Under the pieces are notes generated by a model that was not told the DNA's origin, did not search any database, and worked only from the letters and a program-made list of their open reading frames with translations. A stretch of 64,000 bases of DNA from Ifrita kowaldi. Taxonomy: Eukaryota > Chordata > Aves > Passeriformes > Cinclosomatidae. Positions 51,447-61,931 of the stretch are shown piece by piece. The stretch is from positions 186,924 through 250,923 of the forward strand of contig VZRS01014558.1 of the NCBI GenBank assembly GCA_013398055.1. Direction: 5' to 3'. Every line of letters begins with the position of its first letter. Position 1 is the stretch's first letter. The translations under genes were made by a program, and so were the position numbers.

Positions 51447-54430
51447 AAGAAAAATCCTCCCTCCTTGTAGGACTTTTCCTGAATGCGAATGTGTTAAGCT
51501 AATGAGAATTCCCCAAATGTAGAGATCAAAGACATATGAATGTTGTTCTAAAAGGAGAACAGTTGTGTTACCTCACAATTCAAGATTATGATTTTAAAAA
51601 GTAAAAAGTGAAGACATTTTCTAAATTACATTTTCTGTCAAATTCATTGAAATCAAAAGCCTTCTGGACAGGAAGCTTAGGCAAACACAATTTTATTTGC
51701 CAATATTCACTTACATTTCTCCCTGGTTAGAAAACTGGCGAGCTGCAGGGTAAACAGGGAAAATGGATGCTTGTGGCCCTCTAATGCTTGAAGATGGACT
51801 AACCTCCAAGGAAGAACATAAAAGAAATATCGATTTTATCTTTTTTTTTAATACTAAAACATCTTTGCTTCTGTGTTTGATAGCTCACAGAGGATACCTC
51901 TAACAGGGCATCCAGTGCCATATATGCAACACATTTCTGTACAGTAATCACCACAGAGGTAGTCAGTAAATATTATCTCTAGAAGGTGGCTTGGGGAACT
52001 TGGAGAATGAAGTCCAGGTACACAGAGTAATTCATTCCAGTTCTAACTTCACATGTTTTCTTAATTTACATTACCTCACTGAAACACACTCATGAGCTGA
52101 TTAGGAAAAAGGAAACAAACACAGTGGAAAAGAGTGTACTGATGATTTTTTCAAGCTTTCAAATCTAAGTTGTAACAATGCCATGAACCAAATGGCTGTC
52201 TTGGTTGCTCAACAATAACACTTCCAAAGGAAGGAAACCCTAAGCACTTGCCAGTATTTTTTTGTTTATGTCCAAACTGGAGTCACTACATTGAAACCAT
52301 TCCCTCAAGATGGTGGCCTCAAAGTTACAGACGCTCCTTAAACGACTTTTAAGCACTTTCAATTAGAACAGTACAAATCTGCTGTCAAAGACAGCCTTAG
52401 CATACAAGTCCTTCTGGCAATGTTCTAGATTTGCTTTTATGAAACAACAATGGAAGGATGTTTACAAGCATATATAATTTTCATTAGGCACACTCAACCC
52501 AAATACAGTACACATATGATGCAAACTTCAAATAACTTCAGTAGCAGTTGAAGCCCCGAAGTAAAAACTTGCCAAAAATGCCAGCTCATTTGGCTAACGC
52601 ATCTTTCTAGAAGTTGTGTTTACTGGCATCTGTGCCCTTATATTAAGCTTAATATAAGTAATAACTGAAGGGCCTGCTGAAATAAACACAGCAATAAATT
52701 TTATGGTTCTATGAAACTACATTAGACTCAGCCATCAGGACAGAACTCAGTTCCTCCACTTGCAACTTGTATGAAAGAAGACATAAAAATGTTATTTAAC
52801 ACTCGGAATAGTCAAGACAAAACATGTTTCATCTATCTGTAATTTCAAACTGATCGCACCATATTTTTAATAATGTACAAATTATTTTGGAAGTCATGAT
52901 CATACTACCCAGTCTTATCATGAAACACTAGATTCTATCAAATATTATCACCATATTTTTTGAGTGATTATTCAATTCTATGCTGTGCAATTCCACACAA
53001 TCAGAAAAAAAAAAGTGTTTTCAAAGATGACTGCATTACAACAAACATCAGTGTGAAAAAATATGACTAATGATGGTAAGGCAGATCAATTAAAGGGCAA
53101 GTTGGAACTCCAACACATTTCTTTTTAGTCTTCAAAATAAGGTTTTCAACAATGAGTTAGTGATTTTAGTATGGGAAGTAGCCAGAGAAAAAAAAGTGCA
53201 TCATTTGACTAGTAGTCTGTTAGATAGATTTCCTTCACTAACTTCTTAAAAGAACATTTGCTTCCAATTGACTGCAGATGCAGCATCAGAGCTGTTAACT
53301 GCGTATTAAACATGAAAAAAAAATACAGCTCAATAACCCCACCTAAACACAGAGGAATTCTAACTGGCAACAATAAGGCAATAAGGCAGTTCTTCCCTAC
53401 AATTTCTTTCCTGTAAATGTCTTTAAATCTGCTTGGAACTTATTATCTTTTCTGGGAGGGGGGCAAAAGAAAACTCGAATAATTTAGACAGCTCAGTGTT
53501 ATATCCTCATTGTGCTAAAGCTGGCCATTCCTCTCCACCTGCAGCCTGAACAGGGAGCTGGTGAGACTGGCAGAAAACAAAGGTGAGATCAGAGAAGAGT
53601 ATCATTCTGTTCTGTGTAAATACATGGTGCTGCAGTTTGCAACAGAAACCAGAGTTATACCTGAACTCCAGTATCCAAGTGAATAATTAGGATCCGCACA
53701 CAATTACTATATTTTTTTTCCCCAGGAATATCCCCAAATAGCAGCATTAACTAGAAGTCTCCTGGAAGGAGCAAGTAATTCCCTTTCTCTCCCCAAGACG
53801 TAGCACATGAGTTGCCTGTGTGGATCCGTGTAGCTATAAATGCATTTATCTAGAAGAAATAGTCAAACAGTCTTTTCTAAGAGGAGTGCCTGATTGGTTA
53901 GCACAAAATTGATACAGTGGAGTGAAGAATAACTGATAAAGAGATAATCCAGTGTGGCAATGTAGTTCTGCAGCGCTGTAGCTCTAGCCTTCATTGGGTG
54001 GTGAGTGTGGGTGATGGAAGAAAAGGACAGGCTTCTGTTGTTTGCATTTGAAGTATGAGTGAGACATGGTGTGAGCAAACTTCAGATGTGAAGAACAAAA
54101 ACCCAGTTTTCCTCTATACCATCTTTAACTATATGATGAAGCCTAAAGCTGAAACACTGCGCTATTCCATTTTTACAGCTGATGTTCTCTTTATCTGTTT
54201 TTTACCTCTGCAAAGCAGAGATGCAAATACCTGCATGTACTTATTTTGTGCATGCATAGTTTCATTTCCAGAGAGAGGGTGAGTGTATATGTTCTAACCT
54301 GACCTCAATTTATGCAGTAATTTCCCAGACTGTTACATCACGCTCATTACTGGCATAACCAAACACTTCCCAAGCAGGCTATTTTTAACAAATGTTTAAA
54401 ATTATTTCTGCAAGGATTAAACATCCAGAA
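51447..54430. other. Gene-free stretch
   Basis: No gene or transposon is recognised. Open frames are few and short. A run of seven G (53456-53462) and short A/T runs are the only simple features. Confidence 0.55.
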
Positions 54431-54446
54431 TTTTTTTTTTTTTTTT
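54431..54446. repeat. T16 homopolymer
   Basis: A pure T run of 16 bases. No adjacent retroelement was recognised. Confidence 0.9.
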
Positions 54447-54581
54447 ATGTAAGTGAATAATTTGGAGAGAAGAATAGTACCTAAGCTGGTGGTGGATCAG
54501 AGTATGCCAGTTACAGGAGCACTTAAGCGCCCATTGGCACAGCAAGCCTCAAAGACCCGGTAGGTTTCAAAGAAACACTTC

Positions 54582-54597
54582 TTTTTTTTTTTTTTTT
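54582..54597. repeat. T16 homopolymer
   Basis: A second pure T run of 16 bases, about 150 bp from the first. Confidence 0.9.
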
Positions 54598-54774
54598 CCC
54601 TTCTAGAACTCTTTGCTTTCTAGTAAAGCTGCAACCACAATGTTCTCTCCCTTAATGCCACCATAAAAAATCAAAACACTTTAAAACAAATTGATGTCCT
54701 CTTTAATATAGTCATCACATCATCACAGTGCCCTTGCACCCTGCTTGGTGACAACCAGGGGGATGCACACACAC

Positions 54775-54816
54775 ATCTCTCTCTTGCTTGCTCTCTCTCT
54801 CTTTTTTTTTTTTTTT
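54775..54816. repeat. (CT)n/T polypyrimidine tract
   Basis: CT dinucleotides interrupted by TTG, then about 16 T. It directly precedes the candidate enhancer at 54820. Confidence 0.85.
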
Positions 54817-54819
54817 AAG

Positions 54820-55180
54820 GCATTGAAGCGGGCAACAAAGAAGGAGAGAAAGACTGGGAGAGACACTCAATTGAGATATTGGCACCTTTGATTGACAAGA
54901 TCTAATCAGCTTATCTCCACACTAATAAAGTTGATGGCCTGTGGAGCTGGTATATGTCCAGCTTCAAGTGAACTTTCAGTAGCCAAAGCCTCAAGGGCCA
55001 GGACTAAGACTGAGCTTATCTAAACTGATTTAAATCAATTCCTAATGGGCTATTTCAATTTGATCAATTTGAAAGGTTGGAAACCTGTAACCACTTGACT
55101 CAATTGTCTTGATTCGTGCTGGCATCACTGGAGATTTGGTCAGAGACACAAACTATTTATCTACAATGAAACAATGAGTA
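54820..55180. promoter_or_regulatory. Strong candidate developmental enhancer block
   Basis: Motif-dense, repeat-free sequence. CTTTGAT (TCF/LEF-like, 54886-54892) overlaps TGATTGACA (54889-54897), which matches the PBX-MEIS/PREP composite. CTAATC (OTX/PITX-type reverse) is at 54902-54907, and TTATCT GATA-type words are at 54911-54916 and 55016-55021. The palindrome GATTTAAATC is at 55027-55036, TAATGG is near 55043, and a tandem CAATTTGAT/CAATTTGAA is at 55056-55073. No open frame is present. The style is that of deeply conserved vertebrate non-coding elements. Conservation is inferred and was not tested. Confidence 0.45.
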
Positions 55181-57467
55181 CAACCAGTACACTTCTGAAA
55201 TTATTGGACACTCCTTAAGGTGCTATTCTGTTTATTACAAATTGGGTGTTTTACAGAGCAACTTCTCTTGTACATGCACTCAATAAAATATTTTGAAGTA
55301 TGCTGCTCCAAAATGTGTAGTGAATGCCACAAGCAAAATTCCCTATGTCATAAAAAGGGGCTGAAGTGCTTTGCAGCTCTTGAACAATTGGCTTTGCTTT
55401 TTTAAATTAACAGATTCCTTTATGTGTTTTGAGGGACTGCCTGTCCCACCAAAGGTGTGATGTCAGAATGGAACACTACGAAAGGAATTATTTGAGCATT
55501 CAGATAGATTTCCTTCATTATCAGCAGAATTAAACAATTCACTTCTGAAGTTCTTGGAATTCATTTTGCAAAGCTCAATGCACTTTCAACTCCAGAACAG
55601 CATGTCAAGTAAACATATGTGACTATATCTATTGCATTACATGAGGAAAAGGTTTGCTCCTCTCAGGGTAGATCACTGCTTTTAGGAATGCAGAGAATTT
55701 CATACCATCAAACTGCATCTACATAAGATAATTTCTGAATTAAGAACTCCATTATCCATATAAAAATTAATATTTTTATGAAAACATGGTATCATTAAAC
55801 AGACATCTTATGAAGTGGAACTATATACTCATATGTACTTTATAGATTTGACAAAGCATGAGCAGTGAAACCAGATATAAGTGTTTTTCAGTCAATAGCA
55901 CACATGAACACCTTAGGAATGTCTTGTGTTTAACAGAGGTAATTTAAGCACTTTGCAAAGGAAGAGTTTTTTGGTATTAATGCTAGATTACAAAAAACCC
56001 TAAGCAATATTTTCATTCAGATTGTGGTTTTCAAGTTGTAATTGCTTTATACAAAATCCACTCAGTGTTATCACTCAATATCATCTTCACTGCTGTACAT
56101 CTGAAGATAATTTTGCAATAAAACTTAATTGATAGAGCTTATTTTTCACTAATCTCCTAATATAAAAAAATGGAAAAGTACTAACAGTATGTATTATAAG
56201 CTATGACCCTCACAGTGCAGGATATTTCTAGTTTATCAAACTAAAATAGATCCATTTTACAGCATCAAATATTTTATATACTTTAATAATGTAGAGACGT
56301 TTTCCCCAAATAGGAAGTAAATGGAAAATTCCCTTAATAAAGTAAAATACGGAGAGTAAAAGTCATTCACAAAGAGGCTAAGCAGAACATCTTATCTCAC
56401 AACATTACTAGCTTGTGCCCCACTGACCATTAGTGCAAAATTTCAAAAGATTTCAGTTATGGAAATCAGTAAGTCTGCCATCAGTGACATCTATTAAGAA
56501 GTTAAATTCAGTGATTTTATAAACTGAACTCCTTCTGATGTACTGCATAAACTGGATTCTCAACAAGACTTTCAAAATCAAAACATTATGGATTATTTTA
56601 TATTTCCGTCTCCTTTGGGTAAGTTAGATGTGGAATCAGTCCTAAGAGCTTCTCATCAGTTAAGTAAACAGTTCTAGTGATTACAGAGAATATCAGAAGA
56701 GAAAATAAAGCATTAGATGTTCATAAATGAGGACTGGCATTTTGAATTCATAAGGCTTTTTCCTGAACTTCAGTACACCTCAATGACAATGCTTCCAGAG
56801 CAGCAAATTCCCCAGGTACCAGCCAGCCATTAAGACATCATGAGAAAGACCCTGAAATCCTGAGACCTGGGGTCACGTTGAGAGCCAGCCACTGCAGCAC
56901 TGTGTTCCTGAGCAGAGTAGGTAACTTCTGTCTTGAAAAATAAATGGTCTGCAGAGTCAAGGAGCTACATTTGGCTCACAATCAACAGTTTGTCTGGTTG
57001 CTCCAGACGTTGTTCCCGGTTCTATTACAAAAAGCTGCTGGAATGGATGATTTGACACTTTGAATGCCTGGGTGCTGCCCTGCGATCTGTGTAGGCTGAA
57101 AAGAGATAAACCTAAACTGTAAAACTGAGATTATCTCTCTCCTCCTGCAGTGTGACTTTGAACTTCCCTTCCTCCCCAAATCTGCCACCTTCCTGCACCA
57201 TTTCAGTTTTGTAGAAGGATCCAAACTTGATTACTCAGACATAACTCAAAACAACATAGAGAATCAAGGAAAATGCTCCTACTATTTGGGATGTCTACAT
57301 AGGCTTAAGGATACCACCCTTCCTGATCATTCAGGACATCTGAAAGACAGAAAAGATACTCACAATAACCACAAACATCTTTCCAGACCTGTGCAGGCCT
57401 CATTTTTCTGAACCTCAAGACAAATCTAGCTTGGTGCTGCCATGCTGCCTTTTTCCTTTTTTTTTTT
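55181..57467. other. Gene-free AT-rich stretch
   Basis: No gene is supported. The 80-codon minus frame at 56982-57224 has no recognised domain. A segment near 56850-56950 vaguely resembles a MIR core but was not strong enough to call. Confidence 0.5.
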
Positions 57468-57491
57468 NNNNNNNNNNNNNNNNNNNNNNNN
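57468..57491. other. Assembly gap (24 N)
   Basis: Twenty-four undetermined bases flanked by T runs on both sides (T11 left, TTTT right). Likely an unresolved poly-T or low-complexity stretch. True length is unknown. Confidence 0.97.
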
Positions 57492-57499
57492 TTTTGAAT

Positions 57500-57596
57500 T
57501 TAACATCACTGTGCTTTGGTCTATCCACAGAATGAGTATAATATCATTGTTTCTGTATCTCAAGAAGATTGCATGGATGCTTAAATGAAGTTCTGG
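57500..57596 (+). repeat. MIR-type SINE, 3' half
   Basis: 'cactgtgctttggtctatcc' followed by 'acagaatgagtataatatca' corresponds to the MIR 3' region CTCTGTGCCTCAGTTTCCTCATCTGTAAAATGGGTATAATA. 'agattgcatggatgcttaaa' matches GGTTGTTGTGAGGATTAAATGAG. The 5' half is absent or lies in the assembly gap immediately to the left. Confidence 0.6.
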
Positions 57597-58351
57597 GAGC
57601 CCATGGTATTAAAGAGCAAAACCACATAGCCATCAAACTGGCAAAAAATTGCAGCAACTTCAGTTGTAAAAATGCAAGTATGGCCTTATTTTTGCATTTA
57701 AATACCTCTCATACTGTCATTTAATGATGGAAAAGTTTTCTAAACACAGTCATGAGTTTGCCAAGATCACTGCACATGTATCAGACAGAATTAATGACCG
57801 TAAAAGGCTGAAAGACTTGTTCTTTGTCTTCTGTGAACGAAGATACTACTCTCCAGACCAAATCAGCCTCTGCAATTTTTGGCAGTCAAATCATAACAAG
57901 GTCAAAGTAATACTAAATCATTGATGAGGTTTCTAAGTTTAAATATCAAAGTGGTATATATGCAGAAGAACTGTTGACATTTGAATTTCAACAATAGGCA
58001 TTTTTTAGGCATTTCAAACTCTGTAAAACCTGACATTTCAGTGTTCATACACAAAACCTGCTATGATACAAAACAACACTTCTCCACCAATACTTTGTCA
58101 TTTAAAACTTTCTTCTTTATTATATAGTCACATAGTAACATTTCAGAACATATTATTGCCTAGAAACCTGTCATCCTCATGTAAACAGGAAAAATCTGCT
58201 GTATATTAATTATGATTTTTTGTAGTGATTACTTTCAGTCTTCTTGTTTCTAGTAGTCAGGTTTTCATCCCCCTTATTATTCATGCAGAAATCTTTTCTG
58301 GCAGGTAAAATACAGTACTCTTATGCAATGTTTTGATGAAGCACACCAGAG
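57597..58351. other. Gene-free stretch
   Basis: No gene or repeat is recognised. A 66-codon frame at 57724-57924 has no recognised domain. Confidence 0.55.
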
Positions 58352-58384
58352 GAAATGAAATGAAATGAAATGAAATGAAATGAA
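58352..58384. repeat. (GAAAT)n microsatellite
   Basis: A perfect pentanucleotide array of six full units plus a partial one. Its purity suggests a young, possibly polymorphic locus. Confidence 0.95.
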
Positions 58385-61300
58385 CTGGACTACCCCAGAA
58401 AGAAAAACAACACAGGTGAAATACAACTGTTCAGCATATTATTTTCATGACATATGGGAACTAACCTGTACTGCTCCTCAATTATTCCATAATGTATAAT
58501 GTCTGTATCCCCAACCTTCTAACAGCTGGGATTGAAATGTTTTGACATGATGATCTCTAGGTGGCAATACTGAAAGCATTAAAATATAGATATAAATAGG
58601 TGATAATGAAGAACAAAATGTGTACCATTTTCTTGCAGTCATAGTTTGCAAATTAACAAGCTGCTATTGATTTTTCTTTGAGGTCAATAACAGCATTTAT
58701 TGATCTGAGAAGTTAATACTCACTGAAGTCAATATTATATCTCAGGGGTCAACATAAGTGGATTCTGACTTCTATTTCCTGTCCATATATAAATATTATA
58801 TAGGCAAAATGGGAAAATTTCATCTTTGGAGATAAGAAAGCACTGTATTTGACAGGATACAAACTCCCCAAAACATTAAAACTTAAGAACAGAGTCTACC
58901 TGGATCATTTTCAGACAGCTCTCAAACACTTAAAACCTTATAATGTAGAAGTACTGTCTTCATGAACTATATCTTCAGCTCTGAACTTAACATCTCCCAA
59001 GTACAGAATGGTCATTCATTGTGCTATTTCCCCAGACCAAAAATGAAACCATTTTAGAGATTATTCAATGTCAAGGGACATCAACATATTTTACTAAACT
59101 AGAATAAAACTCATTAAAAAATAATAGCTGAATAACAGTTGTGGTGTTTTTGATTTTGCTTATTCCCCATTCTTTTCAATGTGATCTCCAGAGAAACTTT
59201 CCTACTGCCTTCAGTGAACTCAGGATTGGGCCCTTGTAAAATCACACGAGGTTTTCTTCTGTAGTTTGTTACCCAAGCATTATCATGCCTAAGGAAAAAC
59301 TAGAAGTGAGCAATTAGTCTCCTGATAAATTATTCTGACAAATATCAACAAAGCTGTATCACACTTTTGGAAAATGACAGGGAAGATAATAAATTTCAGA
59401 AAGGCCAGCCTCATACAGGGATTTTTGCAGCTCCACTGCAACAAACGGTCAACAGCATAACATCTCAAAACATAGAAGTTACATGCTAGCTTTGTAAGGA
59501 ATTGTATTTGTGTGAAGAGATACTATCAAACTTCCAGACCAAACGAGGCACAGTGTGGCAAGCATTTAAATTGGCTAAAAATGATACTGCAGAACTTTAA
59601 TAATATTCATCACATTTGCAGAACTTTACAATTCAGGAACCTTCTATCATTATGCAAACCAGAAAATGTTATTTTATGCATGACTAAGCTGTAACAGAAA
59701 AACCAACAGTCCACAAATTGCACAGAACTAAAACTGTTAATACACTGACTCCTGACCTGTGTAGTAGAAACGAGTGAAATATGGGTCATCTGCCTTTGGC
59801 ACCAGGACTGTTCTTTGAGTGCTTGAACAAGCAAAGATTCAATAGAACAGGAGACCACAGAAAGCTATTTCCATTGTTAATTCACTGTTTTACTTTTCTG
59901 TATCAATATTTTGCTTCAAATTTCATAAATTTACAAGACAAATATTTAAAACACTCATTTGTCACAAAAACATAGTAGTTCCCAGACAAAATGTACATAT
60001 AATGGTGCAAGTGTGCTATGCAGAGCATTACAAATGAATAAAAGGTTCAGTTACAAATGGCCTAAGTTTTTTAAATGTCTCAAGAAATATGATTATGCAA
60101 ATAACTATCTATGTATCTAACAGGAAAATGGAGTAAAATAGTAAGCATTGCTCTTTAAAACATACACAAATACACAATTGACTTAATTTAGAAGTAAAAA
60201 ACTGCAGACAGTCTTATTTTGAACCACTAGTTAAAATTACTTTTTTAATTAAACATTCACTCTCTGTTTTTGCGTAGCTGCTAAATATGGCAATTTCCCC
60301 CCCCAAAAAAAGAAAACCTCTCAAACTCAGTTTTGTCCTCCCTGGGTGGTCAGGAGAACAGATCACACCTCCATATATTTCTTTAAGAGCTACATAGGAT
60401 ATGGCATATTCTTATTTGTTTTGTGACTTAATTTATTTTAATTTTCAAATTGAAGAAACTTTCTTGGAAAAAGGAGATTACAAACATTATTTTGTTGTTT
60501 TAACAGCTGAATAAAATAATTTTAAAAAATGTCATCAACATAGGGAAAACACCAAAGTTTATCCGAGCATATTTTACATTTACGAATGATTAATTTATTC
60601 CACAAATTTAGTGTCATTTCCATTTCTGTGGGCCAGGTTTTAAAAAAGCATTTGTAAATGTTTTCTCCAAAGATTAATCTTAAAATGTTAAAATTAACAC
60701 TTATTCTGTTATAAATACAGTAAATACTTAATCTAGTTCATGACATTTTTATAAAGCTTATGCTGAAATTCTTGTTGTGTGGAAGATTTTATGGGTATGA
60801 ATTAAAAACCCTCCACTTGAGTCATTAACATTTGAGCAATACTATGACTTGCCATTTTAAACTCATTTGAGAAAATATCATTGTTTCTAGACTGGATTTA
60901 AAATACATCCTCCCCATAAAATTGAAAGCAGTTAATTTAAAAAAAATAATGGAATAATGGAAAAAAAAAAAAGTGGTCTCTATGTTTCATTCTTAACACT
61001 TCTATACTTCATATTTCACTACTGAAAAACAGGGCACTAAAACAGAAAAATCACTTACATACAGAGTAAAGCAAATACAATAATTTTCAGAAAATTTCTC
61101 AAGATGGCATTCCAGCCAATTATTACAGTAGGCAAGTGCCAAAACATTCAACACATGGAAATCTTACAACCCTCAATTACAAAAAAATCAGATTAATACT
61201 TTCAAGACATCTGTAATGAAAACACAGAATTATTGCATCTCTGTTAATAATGAAAAGTCCAAACTGGACAATCCTCTCCATCCAACTGTTTTACATGTTG

Positions 61301-61647
61301 GCTCTCTAGATCCTGCAGGAGAGCTAAAGAGAAGCCAAACCCCAAACATACAAACACTTAAAAGTTTCAGTTTTATAGAGTCACAGACTCCATAAAATAT
61401 GAAAAAATTCATCACAGTAGAGACCAGCCAAGCAGATGCAAAAGGTTACCTTTGCACCATGCTTATCTTTGCAAGATATGCAATGTAAATTGAGGAATTT
61501 ATTTCACAAAAATGCAAACCACAACAAGCAGCTACTCCTGATCCCTCGATTTGGAGATCATTAGACAGAGTTTGACATCCCTCACAGAAACAAATTCTTA
61601 TCTTGTAAACCTTTTTAGAAATGTACTAAGCAAAACAGAGAGAGGTT
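58385..61647. other. Gene-free AT-rich stretch
   Basis: No gene is supported. Short A or C runs occur near 60298-60311 (C8 then A7) and 60960-60972 (A12). Open frames are 82 codons or fewer. No transposon was recognised. Confidence 0.55.
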
Positions 61648-61931
61648 TTCTGGTGACCAGTGACAGAATGGCCTGAAGTTGTGTCAGGGGAGGTTTAGGT
61701 TGGATATTAGAAAAACGTTCTTCCCCCAGAGGGTGGTTAAGCACTGCATGGGCTCCCCAGGGCATCGGGCACAGCACCAAGGCTGACAGAATTCAAGAAG
61801 CATTTGGACAATGCTCTCAGGCACAAGGTGTGACTCTTGGGGTGTCCTGTGCAGGGCCAGGAGCTGGACTCGATGAACTCGCTGATTCTTATGGATCCCT
61901 TCCAACTCAGCATTTTCTATGGTTCTGATTC
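61648..61931 (+). mobile_element. CR1 LINE 3' end, well preserved
   Basis: About 284 bp in the expected CR1 order: 'agaatggcctgaagttgtgt', 'caggggaggtttaggttgga', 'tattagaaaaacgttcttcc', 'cagagggtggttaagcactg', 'tgactcttggggtgtcctgt', 'gcagggccaggagctggact', 'tatggatcccttccaactca', ending in the ATTTTCTATGGTTCTGATT-type tail. The left end lies at the end of the reverse-transcriptase ORF. It is 5'-truncated as is usual. The 'gtgtcctgtgcagggccagg' phrase marks a subfamily distinct from the copies at 8580 and 15425. Minus-strand frames here (61598-61944) are antisense artefacts. Confidence 0.93.
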
